This document shows, piece after piece, positions 1-7,803 of a stretch of DNA of 64,000 bases. The notes beneath the pieces were generated by a model. That model did not search any database, was not told the origin of the DNA, and saw nothing but the letters and a program-made list of their open reading frames with translations. The stretch spans positions 1,550,001 through 1,614,000 of the forward strand of contig CAWIWV010000001.1 of assembly GCA_963839925.1 (NCBI GenBank), given 5' to 3'. Origin of the DNA: Bog-756 sp963839925. GTDB taxonomy: Bacteria > Actinomycetota > Acidimicrobiia > Acidimicrobiales > RAAP-2. The translations under genes and the position numbers were made by a program. The stretch's first letter is position 1, and the number at the start of each line of letters is the position of its first letter.

Positions 1-379
1 AGAGCTTGAGCTCCCGGCCCGAGCAGAGCATCCCGTTCGAGACGACGCCTTTCATCTTCCGTCGGCCGATCTCGAACCCACCCGGCAGGACCGAGCCCAC
101 CGGGGCGAGTGGCACCAGGTCGCCCTCTGCGAAGTTCCAGGCCCCGCACACCACCTCCACGGGTCCGCTCGCGGCGTCGACGACCACCTTGCGAATCTTG
201 TCTGCACCCTCGATCGGGGCGATCGATTCGACCTTCGCGACGATCACGTCACCGAGGCCCTCGTTGACCAGCTCGATCTCCTCGACCACCAGTCCGAGGT
301 CGTCGAGCGTCGCGGCCAGCTCAGCCGGCTCCCCCGCAAAGGGGGCGAAGTCTCGAAGCCACGAAAGCGGAACGCGCAC
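1..379 (-). CDS. pheT: Phenylalanyl-tRNA synthetase beta subunit (5' part only)
   Basis: Beta subunit of the enzyme that charges tRNA-Phe; it works as a heterotetramer with PheS, encoded just upstream. Only the first 126 codons are present and the gene runs off the left edge of the window. The N-terminus reads RVPLSWLRDFAPF and passes into the OB-fold tRNA-binding region, with GADKIRKVVVD and VCGAWNF at about residues 50-75 and MKGVVSNGMLCSGREL near the edge, all typical of bacterial PheT. The GTG start at 379 follows the purine-rich ribosome site GGGAAGAGAAGGG. It lies 30 nt after the pheS stop, so the two are probably one transcript. Confidence 0.95.
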   Translation of the reverse strand, partial: MRVPLSWLRDFAPFAGEPAELAATLDDLGLVVEEIELVNEGLGDVIVAKVESIAPIEGADKIRKVVVDAASGPVEVVCGAWNFAEGDLVPLAPVGSVLPGGFEIGRRKMKGVVSNGMLCSGRELKL

Positions 380-409
380 AGCCCTTCTCTTCCCTTCAGT
401 GATCGTGCA

Positions 410-1486
410 TCAGAACTGATGCAGGAAACGAACGTCGTTTTCGATGAGGGCACGCATGTCGGCGATCTGATGACGCATCTGCGCGCACCGGTCGATCCCG
501 AAGCCGAACGCGAACCCGGACCACTCGGCAGGATCGATCCCCACCGCACCGAACACCGCCGGGTCGACCATGCCGCAACCCCCGAGCTCGATCCATCCGG
601 TCTGCGAGCAGGTCCGGCATCCCGCTCCCCGGCAGATCGTGCAGGTGATCTCGAACTCCGCCGACGGCTCGGTGAACGGGAAGTAGGCGGGGCGCAGGCG
701 CGAGTGGATGTCGGACCCGAAGTAGGCGGCGGTGAACACCTCGATGGTGCCGGCAAGATCGGCGAAGGTGATCCCCTTGTCCACCACCAGACCTTCGATC
801 TGGTGAAAGACCGGGAGATGGCGGGCGTCAGGGGTGTCCCGCCGGTAGCAACGGCCGGGCATCACTGCGTGCAGCGGGAGCGTTCCAGCGGCCACCGCCT
901 CTTCCATGAGGTGGACCTGCACCGGCGAGGTATGGGTGCGCAGCAGTGTCGACTCCGGAGCCCCGAGGTCGAGATAGAAGGTGTCCCACATGCTTCGGGC
1001 CGGGTGGGCGGGCGGGATGTTGAGCGCGCCGAAGTTGTACCAGTCGGTCTCGATCTCGGGACCTTCGGCCACGGCGAAGCCCATACCGACGAAGACGTCC
1101 TCCAGCTCGTCTCGGGTGAGGCTGACCAGGTGGAGATGGCCACGCACCGGGGCCGCCCGGTGCGAGCCCGCGATGAACTCGGTGAGGTCGAGACGGTTCT
1201 CCTCCATCTCGCGGGCGAGCTCCGCGGTTGCGATCTCCGTTCGACGCTGCTCGATGAGCGCATCGACGGCCTCACGGGCCTCGTGCAACGTCCGGCCGAG
1301 CTCGCGCCGGGCCTCGGGTTCGAGGGTTCCGAGCTGACGCGAGGCGAGTGCGAGCGGAGATCGCTTACCGGCGACCGACGCGGCCACCTCGCGGACCTCT
1401 TCCGTCGAGCCCGCGTCGGCGAGTGCCACCCGGGCCTGCTCGACCAACCCGTTGATCTCCTCGGGCGTGCTCGTCGGAGCGCTCAT
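410..1486 (-). CDS. pheS: Phenylalanyl-tRNA synthetase alpha subunit
   Basis: Catalytic class II subunit of phenylalanyl-tRNA synthetase, 358 residues, the usual length. Residues 1-90 form the N-terminal coiled-coil that packs on tRNA. The catalytic core shows HPARSMWDTFYLD, the motif 2 region PAYFPFTEPSAEFEI, a cysteine-rich insert ending GGCGMVDP, and motif 3 GFAFGFGIDRCAQMRH. The ATG overlaps the stop of the upstream methyltransferase gene as ATGA, so it is translationally coupled to it and followed by pheT. Identification rests on several conserved motifs and the classic pheS-pheT order. Confidence 0.97.
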   Translation of the reverse strand: MSAPTSTPEEINGLVEQARVALADAGSTEEVREVAASVAGKRSPLALASRQLGTLEPEARRELGRTLHEAREAVDALIEQRRTEIATAELAREMEENRLDLTEFIAGSHRAAPVRGHLHLVSLTRDELEDVFVGMGFAVAEGPEIETDWYNFGALNIPPAHPARSMWDTFYLDLGAPESTLLRTHTSPVQVHLMEEAVAAGTLPLHAVMPGRCYRRDTPDARHLPVFHQIEGLVVDKGITFADLAGTIEVFTAAYFGSDIHSRLRPAYFPFTEPSAEFEITCTICRGAGCRTCSQTGWIELGGCGMVDPAVFGAVGIDPAEWSGFAFGFGIDRCAQMRHQIADMRALIENDVRFLHQF

Positions 1487-2358
1487 CGGCCAGGTCCTTC
1501 CATGCCCGGCATCGTAGGACGCCCGAGCGGATCGGCCGCGATGGTCTTCGATCCCTTCCGGGCGCGCCGTTGACGCAAGATCTCGAAGCAGAGCACAGCG
1601 GTCGAGACGCTCACGTTGAGCGACTCCGCCCTGCCCGCCATCGGGATCGAAACGCGCTCGTCGAGCAGCTCGGCCACCGAGCGGTCGAGCCCCGATGCCT
1701 CATTGCCGAAGACGACCGCCACCCGCTTCGACCAGTCGAACTCGGTGTAGTCGGTTCCACCCCGGACCACCGTGCCGACAACGGTCATCCCCCATCCTCG
1801 GAGCGTCGCGATGACCTCGCCCGGGTCGCCGCCGACCGCGACCGGGGTGTGGAAGATCGATCCTGCAGAGGCGCGCACGGTTTTTGGATTGGTCGGATCC
1901 ACCGTGCCGGCACAGCAGACCACCCCGTCGACGCCGGCAGCATCGGCGGTTCGGATCATCGTCCCCGCGTTGCCGGGATCGCGCACGTCGACCGAAACGA
2001 TCACCGTTGACGCTCCCTCGAGCGCGGACAGCTCGGCGGGAATGAACTCGACGACGCCCAGCACCGGTTGCGGGCTGACCGTGTCGGAGATCCGTTCGAG
2101 CACCCCGGGGGCGAGGTCGAAAACCCTGCCGCCGGCGGCGAACACCTGGTCCACCGCAGCAGCCACCGACCCGGTGTCACGTCCCCCGGGGGCGACATAG
2201 ACGGCCTCGACGGTGGCGCCCGACTCGAGTGCCACAGACAGCAGTTCGGCCCCCTCGACCACCAGCGCCCGATCCGCCTCCCGCAGGCTCCCTTTCCGGA
2301 GCAGCTGGCGTATCCGGCGGACCCGGTGATGCGTGAAGCTCAGACCGTTCTGGCTCAG
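1483..2358 (-). CDS. SpoU/TrmH-family RNA 2'-O-methyltransferase, probable CTG start
   Basis: SAM-dependent RNA 2'-O-ribose methyltransferase of the SPOUT fold, probably acting on 23S rRNA or tRNA; the target cannot be read from sequence. It shows a substrate-binding N-terminal domain (ALVVEGAELLSVALE) and the three SpoU motifs: DPGNAGTMIRTADAAG, VVFGNEASGL and IPMAGRAESLNVSVSTA. No ATG, GTG or TTG lies upstream of the conserved N-terminus in this frame without running far back inside rplT. The best start is CTG at 2358, overlapping the rplT stop as CTGA and giving 291 residues. A GTG inside ALVVEG would delete conserved sequence. The gene sits between rplT and pheS, a common bacterial arrangement. 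Confidence 0.85.
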   Translation of the reverse strand: MSQNGLSFTHHRVRRIRQLLRKGSLREADRALVVEGAELLSVALESGATVEAVYVAPGGRDTGSVAAAVDQVFAAGGRVFDLAPGVLERISDTVSPQPVLGVVEFIPAELSALEGASTVIVSVDVRDPGNAGTMIRTADAAGVDGVVCCAGTVDPTNPKTVRASAGSIFHTPVAVGGDPGEVIATLRGWGMTVVGTVVRGGTDYTEFDWSKRVAVVFGNEASGLDRSVAELLDERVSIPMAGRAESLNVSVSTAVLCFEILRQRRARKGSKTIAADPLGRPTMPGMEGPGR

Positions 2359-2741
2359 GAACCGGCCTCTGCCTTGACCGGTGCAGCCGCCAGGGCATCG
2401 GTGGCCACCTGCACGAGCGAGGCGAACACCTCCGGCTCGTAGACGGCGAGATCGGCGAGCACCTTGCGATCGACCTCGACGTCGGCACGGTGAAGACCCG
2501 CGATGAAGCGGCTGTAGCTCGTCCCGTTCAATCGGGCGGCCGCGTTGATCCGCTGGATCCACAGCTGGCGGAAGTCGCCTTTGCGAGCTCTGCGGTCGCG
2601 GTACGAGTACTGCATCGAACGCATGACCTGCTCGTTGGCCGCGCGGAACGACCGGCTCTTGTTGCCGTAGTAACCCTGCGCCTGCTCGAGGACGGCGCGG
2701 TGGTGCTTCTTTGCGTGGACTGCACCCTTGACACGAGCCAT
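2355..2741 (-). CDS. rplT: 50S ribosomal protein L20
   Basis: Large-subunit ribosomal protein needed early in 50S assembly, and in several bacteria a repressor of its own operon. The 128-residue sequence is canonical: MARVKGAVHAKKHHRAVLEQ, YYGNKSRSFRAANEQVM, RDRRARKGDFRQLWIQRINA and NGTSYSRFIAGL, with a short Ala/Glu-rich C-terminal tail. The ATG follows AAAAGGAGACAGCG, a strong ribosome site. It is the third gene of the infC-rpmI-rplT operon but is separated from rpmI by 193 nt, much more than usual, and that spacer carries a strong hairpin (see 2903-2927). Confidence 0.98.
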   Translation of the reverse strand: MARVKGAVHAKKHHRAVLEQAQGYYGNKSRSFRAANEQVMRSMQYSYRDRRARKGDFRQLWIQRINAAARLNGTSYSRFIAGLHRADVEVDRKVLADLAVYEPEVFASLVQVATDALAAAPVKAEAGS

Positions 2742-2902
2742 CGCTGTCTCCTTTTCCTCAACGTGCCTGTTCGTACAATTGACCGCCGGGTTCCGACGTG
2801 TGTCTGCGTGACCGATCGAGACGGACCGTGCGCAGCGTGGGCTGGCCCGGCTGCCGATCGAGGCGCTCCGACCATTCGGGCGACGGATGTGCGCCCGAGT
2901 AT

Positions 2903-2927
2903 CCCGCCAGTCCGTGGGACCGGCGGG
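2903..2927 (-). terminator. Strong hairpin in the rpmI-rplT spacer (attenuator or partial terminator candidate)
   Basis: On the minus strand CCCGCCGGTCC is followed by the loop CAC and then GGACTGGCGGG, an 11-bp stem with one G-U pair and a 3-nt loop, starting about 8 nt after the rpmI stop. No U-tract follows, so it is not a textbook intrinsic terminator. It could attenuate transcription into rplT, stabilise the upstream mRNA, or be part of an L20 autoregulatory site. Confidence 0.55.
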
Positions 2928-2934
2928 CGGTCGG

Positions 2935-3129
2935 CTACCGGCCGAGCATCCGCTTGACCTGTCGGGCGTCCCCCGAAGACAGGTCGGTCTCGCGGCCGAG
3001 CCGCCGTTTGCGAGTGCTCGACTTCCCTTCCAAGAGATGGGAGCGGAAGGCCTTGCGACGGCGGAGTCGGCCGGATCCGGTCACCTTGATCCGCTTGCGT
3101 GCTCCGCTGTCAGTTCTCATCTTGGGCAT
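2935..3129 (-). CDS. rpmI: 50S ribosomal protein L35
   Basis: Small basic ribosomal protein of 64 residues, the standard length. The sequence starts MPKMRTDSGARKRIKVTGSG and continues with RRRKAFRSHLLEGKSSTRKR, the usual L35 signature. The start ATG at 3129 lies inside the end of infC: the two reading frames overlap by 20 nt, so rpmI translation is probably coupled to that of infC. The downstream stop is followed by the strong hairpin and the long spacer before rplT. Confidence 0.97.
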   Translation of the reverse strand: MPKMRTDSGARKRIKVTGSGRLRRRKAFRSHLLEGKSSTRKRRLGRETDLSSGDARQVKRMLGR

Positions 3130-3808
3130 CGTTGCCTCCCTCTTCTCCAATCGATCCTTCGTCGGCGACTGGCGCTCCGATCGAGCCCGACGCCTCAGCC
3201 AGCGGTGCGTCCTCCGACGTGTTCGTTGCAACCGCGCCGTTCTCCTGCGGAACCGGCGACTTCGACGCCGCCGACTGCCTCGCCCGCTTGTCAGGAGCCA
3301 GCACCATCACCATGTTCCGTCCGTCCAGACGGGGGACCGCCTCCGGCTTTCCCACACCGTCCATCTGGTCGGCGATCCGGTCGAGGATCTTCTTCCCGAG
3401 CTCGGGATGGTAGACCTCTCGACCTCTGAACATGATGGTGACCTTGACCTTGTGACCCTCCTCGAGAAACTTGGCCACCTGTCGGGTCTTGGTGTCGAAG
3501 TCGCCCGGCCCGATCTTCGGCCGGTACTTCATCTCCTTGATCCCTACGTGGACCGCCTTGCGTCGCGATTCCTTGGCCCGCTGGGCGGCGTCGAACTTGA
3601 ACTTTCCGTAGTCCATGATCCGGCAGACCGGCGGATTGGCCCCGGGCGCCACCTCCACCAGGTCGAGGTCGAGCTGGCGGGCAATGGCCAGTGCCTCCGG
3701 CAGGAGTTTGATCCCGAGCTGCTCCCCCTCGGGGTCGACCAGGCGCACCTCGCGGGCGCGGATGCGATCGTTGATGCGAGTCTCATTGGTGGTTGCGGTG
3801 GCTGCTAT
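3110..3808 (-). CDS. infC: Translation initiation factor IF-3, predicted ATA start
   Basis: IF-3 binds the 30S subunit, blocks premature 50S joining and proofreads start codon and initiator tRNA. The N-domain begins NETRINDRIRAREVRLVDPE and contains EQLGI. The linker and C-domain show CRIMDYGKFKFD, EMKYRPKIGPGDFDTKTRQ and VTIMFRGREV. An acidic, Ser/Ala-rich tail of about 45 residues follows the conserved core. No ATG, GTG or TTG lies in frame between the upstream TGA and the conserved N-domain; the first plausible start is ATA at 3808-3806, preceded by GAGGAG with a 9-nt spacer. This gives 232 residues. A GTG at 3748 would remove the essential RINDRIR segment. The rare start fits the known IF3 autoregulation seen with the AUU start of E. 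coli infC. The leader also holds a perfect palindrome at 3886-3897. Confidence 0.93.
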   Translation of the reverse strand: MAATATTNETRINDRIRAREVRLVDPEGEQLGIKLLPEALAIARQLDLDLVEVAPGANPPVCRIMDYGKFKFDAAQRAKESRRKAVHVGIKEMKYRPKIGPGDFDTKTRQVAKFLEEGHKVKVTIMFRGREVYHPELGKKILDRIADQMDGVGKPEAVPRLDGRNMVMVLAPDKRARQSAASKSPVPQENGAVATNTSEDAPLAEASGSIGAPVADEGSIGEEGGNDAQDEN

Positions 3809-3817
3809 GCGAGATCA

Positions 3818-3823
3818 CTCCTC
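3818..3823 (-). promoter_or_regulatory. Ribosome binding site that fixes the ATA start of infC
   Basis: GAGGAG on the minus strand, 9 nt before the ATA codon at 3808-3806. The in-frame TGA lies between it and ATA, so translation from this site cannot begin further upstream in the infC frame. It is the main evidence for choosing ATA. Confidence 0.75.
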
Positions 3824-4003
3824 GTGCTTCGGGCGACGGACCTCCCGTGCCCTGCATCTGAGGAGCGGAGCCGACACCGGCCCCACCGACGCGTCGGCGA
3901 ATCCGATTTCCTTGACCCGGCGCACCGGCGCTCGTCGCACCGTGGCCGGGTGGGAGCCCACACTTGCTGAGGACTCCGCTTCCTCGTCTTATTCCTGGTG
4001 CTT

Positions 4004-4009
4004 TAGGCT
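4004..4009 (+). promoter_or_regulatory. -10 promoter hexamer TAGGCT for the DUF1844 gene (leaderless)
   Basis: TAGGCT followed by 7 nt and then GTG at 4017. A transcription start about 7 nt after a TANNNT hexamer would coincide with the start codon, giving a leaderless mRNA. There is no Shine-Dalgarno sequence before the GTG. Confidence 0.65.
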
Positions 4010-4016
4010 ACCAGCC

Positions 4017-4495
4017 GTGAGCTCGCTGTGGACACCCGATGGTGAACGGCCGGTCCGACCCCCGACCCCGCGGTGGAAAACCGAAGGGACGGCGCCTCCC
4101 GAACCTCCGATGGAAGAGGCAGAGCTGGCCGAGCAGATGGCCGCCATGCGAGCCGAGCTGATCAACTCACCGGTCGAGGTGGTCATCGCCAACCACTGCT
4201 ACGGGCTCTTCGAGCTGGCGGCGGTCTACCTCTCGAACCAACCGGCCATGCTCGACCAGGCACGTCTGGCCATCGATGCGCTCGGAAGCCTGCTCGACGG
4301 GCTCGAGGGCCGGCTCGGTGACGTCGAGCCCCAGCTGAGGGAGGGGCTCAGCCAACTGCGGTTGGCCTACGTCCAGATCGACGGGGCCGCACGGGCGGGG
4401 GCACAGGTGGCCTCGGAGTCGGCCTCCAACGGAGGGGCGAGCGAGCCGGCGCCGACTGCGGCCGAGGACCAGATCGGGAACGAACCCGGGGGTGA
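4017..4495 (+). CDS. DUF1844-family protein (end disrupted by an indel)
   Basis: Small protein of unknown function divergent from infC. It opens SSLWTPDGERPV and has one helical domain at about residues 50-125 with SPVEVVIANHCYGLFELAAV, DQARLAIDALGSLLDGLEG and LREGLSQLRLAYVQID, resembling the DUF1844 pattern of a helical pair around LARxxID. DUF1844 genes often adjoin infC in actinobacteria. The frame stays open past the expected end and runs into the transporter. If one G were missing from the run at 4487-4492, the original gene would stop at TGA 4493-4495, overlapping the transporter start as GTGA. The true end is therefore uncertain. Confidence 0.7.
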
Positions 4496-6102
4496 GCGAG
4501 GCGATCGACGGCGTTCCCGACCCGTCGAGTGGGGCAATCAATCCGGCGGGCGGGGATCCGGCAGAGGGGATGCCGAGCGCCGACGGCCGCAGGGCCTGGC
4601 CGGGCGTATCGACACCACCCGGGTGCGCAGCTTCCTCGGACTCTCCATCGGTCTGGTCGGCCCGAGAGCCAACCTCGCCGTCTCCGGAGTGCTCATCACC
4701 CTCTTCGTGCAGCACCGGGCGTCGAGCGCACTGGCGGTCACCTTCGCGCTCACCGCCGACCGCCTGGTCAGCTGGCTCACCTACCCGATCGCGGGCCGGC
4801 TGAGCGACCGGACCCGGAGCCGGGTGGGCCGGCGGACCCCCTACATGGCAGGGAGCCTGGCGGTGATGGGCATCGCCACGTGGATGTTCACCGTGGTGAG
4901 TGGCTACTGGCTGCTCGTGCTCATGATCATGATCGCCGGTCAGGCCTCGGCCGTCTTCACCCTCACCAACGTGGCGGTGGTGCCGGAGGTGTTCGGTCGG
5001 AGCAGGTGGATCAAAGGCACTGCTCCTCACCACGGTGCTCGGCAGCCTTGCCAGCCTGGCGATCAAGGCCACGGTGATCGCCAAATGGAACCAGGCGCGG
5101 CCCGAGACCTGGAACCTGCCCTTCCAGGTCGCCGCGGTCATCATGGTGGCGGTCGGCATCGCGGTGCTCGTGCTGGTGCGCGAGTCGCCCTCCGCCGCGT
5201 TCGGAGCGGAAGTCGATCGCAAGGTGCGGGCGAGGCCGGCGCGTGACCAGCTGCGCGACATCCTCTCCCGGCCCAACGCGAAGGTCCTCATCGGGGGCTC
5301 CCTCTTGTTCTGGTCGGGAGTCGGCTCGACCGCCTACGTCGCGATCCTGTTCTTCCAGAAGATTCTCCACGCGGGCGCAAGCGCCCAGACCGTCGCGGGG
5401 CTCGCCACCGGCCTTCCGGTCTTCTTCATCGGGATCGCTCTCGGCATCCCCTTGAGCCGCCGGCTCTCCCCGATGCAGCTGGCGATCGGTGCGCCGTTGG
5501 CCGGCGCGGTCCTCACCGGAGTGCAGTACTTCGACACCCACCTCTGGCAGGCGGTGGTGCTGAGCTACATCGGTGCCCCGCTGGTCGGCGCCTACCTGAT
5601 CGTGATGGCCCCGCTTCTGTTGCAGCTGTTGCCGACCGGGGGCGGTCTCGGCGAACGGATCGGGGTCTTCTTCGCCCCGTTCAACCTCTGCAGTGTGATC
5701 CTGGCCTACGTCGCCGCGTTGACCATCGACGCCACCGGCAACTATCGGTTGATCTGGGTCTTCCCCGCCGCCACCGGTCTGGCCCAGGCCCTCGTGAACA
5801 CCCGGCTCCGCTACCCGGCCCGGAAGCGATCCAGTCCGGACGTGGTCAAGCGCCTCTGGGAGTGGAGCATCGTCCAGGCCGAGTCCCTCTCCGAGACCGG
5901 CATCGTGACCGGCCTCCTCGCAGCCCCTCTGCTCGGGGTGGTCACCGAGGAAGACGCCGACAGCGCGGTGGTCATCGACATGGCGAGGAACATCCTCGGC
6001 AACCCTTACGAAGACGAATCAGAGGATCCGCCATCCGAGGGCCCACCCGGAGCCGACGACGGAGAAGGAGGCGGAGCCTCGGTCGACCCCGACTCGCGCT
6101 GA
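4492..6102 (+). CDS. MFS transporter, interrupted by frameshifts
   Basis: Multi-helix secondary transporter of the major facilitator superfamily; substrate unknown. N-terminal half: FLGLSIGLVGPRANLAVSGV, DRLVSWLTYPIAGRLSDRTR and the loop GRLSDRTRSRVGRRTPY, the MFS motif A region, suggesting the glycoside-pentoside-hexuronide/cation or related branch. C-terminal half: ILFFQKILHAGASAQTVAG, GIALGIPLSRRLSPMQLAIG and further helices. The start GTG at 4492 is in one frame, the sequence moves to another frame at about 4600, and back again at about 5016, where one base is extra after ATCAAA. The two shifts compensate, so about 536 residues would be restored. Base use at third positions supports the shifts. 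This is either sequence error or a decaying gene. Confidence 0.75.
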
Positions 6103-6332
6103 AGCGGTCGGATGGTTGCCGCCTCCAGGCGTCCGAGCCGGCCGGCACGCACGGTGAAGGTGACGACCGTCCCGACCTCGATCCGTCGAGATCCGTCTTC
6201 GATCGCGGTGCAGTGGAAATCGAGCTTGCGACCCGCCTCGGGCCTGAGCACGCCCAGCCCCCGCGGCTCGTCGAACTCGACCACTTGGCCGACCAGCGGC
6301 GAGTTCCCGATCGGCTGCAGGTCGATCGTCAA
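6006..6332 (-). CDS. Divergent cold-shock-domain protein
   Basis: 108-residue protein whose first 75 residues follow the cold-shock OB-fold pattern: GQVVEFDEPRGLGVLRPEAG, then KLDFHCTAI, then VGTVVTFTVRAGRLGRLEA. The aromatic residues of the nucleic-acid motifs RNP1 and RNP2 are largely replaced (GLGVL for GFGFI, LDFHC for VFVHF), so RNA binding may be altered. The tail is Ser/Pro-rich and overlaps the end of the convergent transporter gene by 97 nt. The start is TTG, overlapping the hisG stop as TTGA, which makes it the last gene of the long minus-strand run. Function is inferred only from fold resemblance. Confidence 0.65.
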   Translation of the reverse strand: MTIDLQPIGNSPLVGQVVEFDEPRGLGVLRPEAGRKLDFHCTAIEDGSRRIEVGTVVTFTVRAGRLGRLEAATIRPLQRESGSTEAPPPSPSSAPGGPSDGGSSDSSS

Positions 6333-7225
6333 TGGACGATCTTCGACAGGGGCAACTCGATGATGTCGGTCGCCCCGCGGTCCTTCAGCTCGGGAATGAG
6401 CACGTTGATCTCCGACTTCGGCACCACCGTCTCCACCGCGAACCCTCCACCGCCGAAGAGCTCGGAGACGGTCGGTGACCGCAGCGACGGCAGCACCTCG
6501 ATGACCCCGGGGAGTTGCTCGGCAGCGACGTTGAGCTTGACCAGCACCTTCCCGCGAGCCTCGAGCGCGCCCTCGAGGAGTGTGAACAGCTGGTCCATGG
6601 CATGGCGCTTGTCGCGGTCCTCGGCCGAGGCGCGATGCGCGATCAACTCGGTGTGCGAGACCAGCAGGGTCTCGATGATCTTGAGACCGGCCGCCCGGAG
6701 CGCGCCGCCCGTCTCGGTGATCTCGACCACGCAGTCGGCGATGTCGGGAACCTTCGCCTCGGTTGCGCCGTAGGAGAGGCTGATCTCGGCCTTGACTCCG
6801 TGCTGTTCGAGATACCGACCGGTCAGCTCGGGATACTCGGTCGAGACCTTGACCTCACCGGCCGGTCCGCTCCCGGACCCGGCCAGCTCTGCCACCGAGC
6901 TGATCGGCGACGACGCCGGCACCGCCAGCACCACCCGGATCGGGTTGGCGGTCGCCTTCGAGTAGCCGAGCACGCCGAGCGAGACGACGTCGCTGGCCCG
7001 CTCCTCCACCCAGTCCCGTCCGGTGATCCCGATGTCGAACATCCCTTCCTCGACGTAGACCGGGATCTCTTGTGGCCGGAGGATCCGCACCTCGTCGATC
7101 CGGGGGTCGCCGATGGACGCCCGGTAGTCCACCTCCGAGGATCGGACGACACCGAGATCGGCCGCGGCGAACAGATCGAGCGTGGCCCGCTCGAGCGAGC
7201 CCTTCGGGAGCACCAGCCGCAACAT
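6329..7225 (-). CDS. hisG: ATP phosphoribosyltransferase, long form
   Basis: First enzyme of histidine biosynthesis: ATP plus PRPP gives phosphoribosyl-ATP. 298 residues, the long HisG form that carries its own C-terminal regulatory domain and needs no HisZ. The start reads MLRLVLPKGSLERATLDLF. The catalytic domain shows VYVEEGMFDIGITGRDWVEE and the PRPP region DIADCVVEITETGGALRAAG. The final 80 residues (KVLVKLNVAAEQLPGVIEVL onward) are the ACT-like domain that binds histidine for feedback inhibition. The start ATG overlaps the ribH stop as ATGA. Its position behind riboflavin genes is unusual functionally but keeps two nucleotide-consuming pathways in one transcript. Confidence 0.95.
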   Translation of the reverse strand: MLRLVLPKGSLERATLDLFAAADLGVVRSSEVDYRASIGDPRIDEVRILRPQEIPVYVEEGMFDIGITGRDWVEERASDVVSLGVLGYSKATANPIRVVLAVPASSPISSVAELAGSGSGPAGEVKVSTEYPELTGRYLEQHGVKAEISLSYGATEAKVPDIADCVVEITETGGALRAAGLKIIETLLVSHTELIAHRASAEDRDKRHAMDQLFTLLEGALEARGKVLVKLNVAAEQLPGVIEVLPSLRSPTVSELFGGGGFAVETVVPKSEINVLIPELKDRGATDIIELPLSKIVH

Positions 7226-7803
7226 CAGCGGTCGGCGGCCGAGAAGCCCACCGGTTGACCCTTGGCAGCCTTCGCAATCGAGCGCAGCAGGTGCGCGGTC
7301 TGCAGCGCGGTCAGCGCGGCCTCGCAGCCCTTGTTGGTCGGCCCATCCTCGGAGCGGTCGAGCGCCTGGTCGATCGTGTCGGTCGTGAGCACTCCGAAGA
7401 CCACCGGCAGCCCGGCGTCGAGCTGTACCCGTTGCAGTCCCGCAGCGCACTCACCGGCCACGAAGTCGTAGTGGCCGGTCTCGCCGCGGATCACCGCGCC
7501 GAGGCAGATCACCGCGTCGACCGCACCGGAGAGGGCCAGCTCCCGGGCGACGACCGGGAGCTCGAACGCACCGGGAACCCAGGCGACGATGGTGTCGGCC
7601 AGATCGCAGCCGGCCCCTTCGAGCGCGTCGAGGGCGCCGGTGAGGAGTCGATCGGTGATCCCTCCGTTGAACTCCGCGCAGGCGAGGCCGACCCTGACCG
7701 ACTGGGTCTGGTCTATTCCGGTCCCGTCGATGGCGGTTCCGATGCGCGCCGCTGCCCGCTCCTTGGCATCGGCGGGAAGCGCGATCAGATCAGAGGACGT
7801 CAT
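7225..7803 (-). CDS. ribH: 6,7-dimethyl-8-ribityllumazine synthase
   Basis: Condenses the pyrimidine intermediate with 3,4-dihydroxy-2-butanone 4-phosphate to give lumazine, the penultimate step to riboflavin; forms 60-mer or pentamer shells. Conserved elements: VRVGLACAEFNGGITDRLL, WVPGAFELPVVARELA, the loop CLGAVIRGETGHYDFVAGE with its catalytic His, and PVVFGVLTTDTIDQALDRS. The first 35 residues (AKERAAARIG) are an extension relative to most homologues. It overlaps ribBA by 14 nt upstream and hisG by 4 nt downstream. Confidence 0.96.
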   Translation of the reverse strand: MTSSDLIALPADAKERAAARIGTAIDGTGIDQTQSVRVGLACAEFNGGITDRLLTGALDALEGAGCDLADTIVAWVPGAFELPVVARELALSGAVDAVICLGAVIRGETGHYDFVAGECAAGLQRVQLDAGLPVVFGVLTTDTIDQALDRSEDGPTNKGCEAALTALQTAHLLRSIAKAAKGQPVGFSAADR

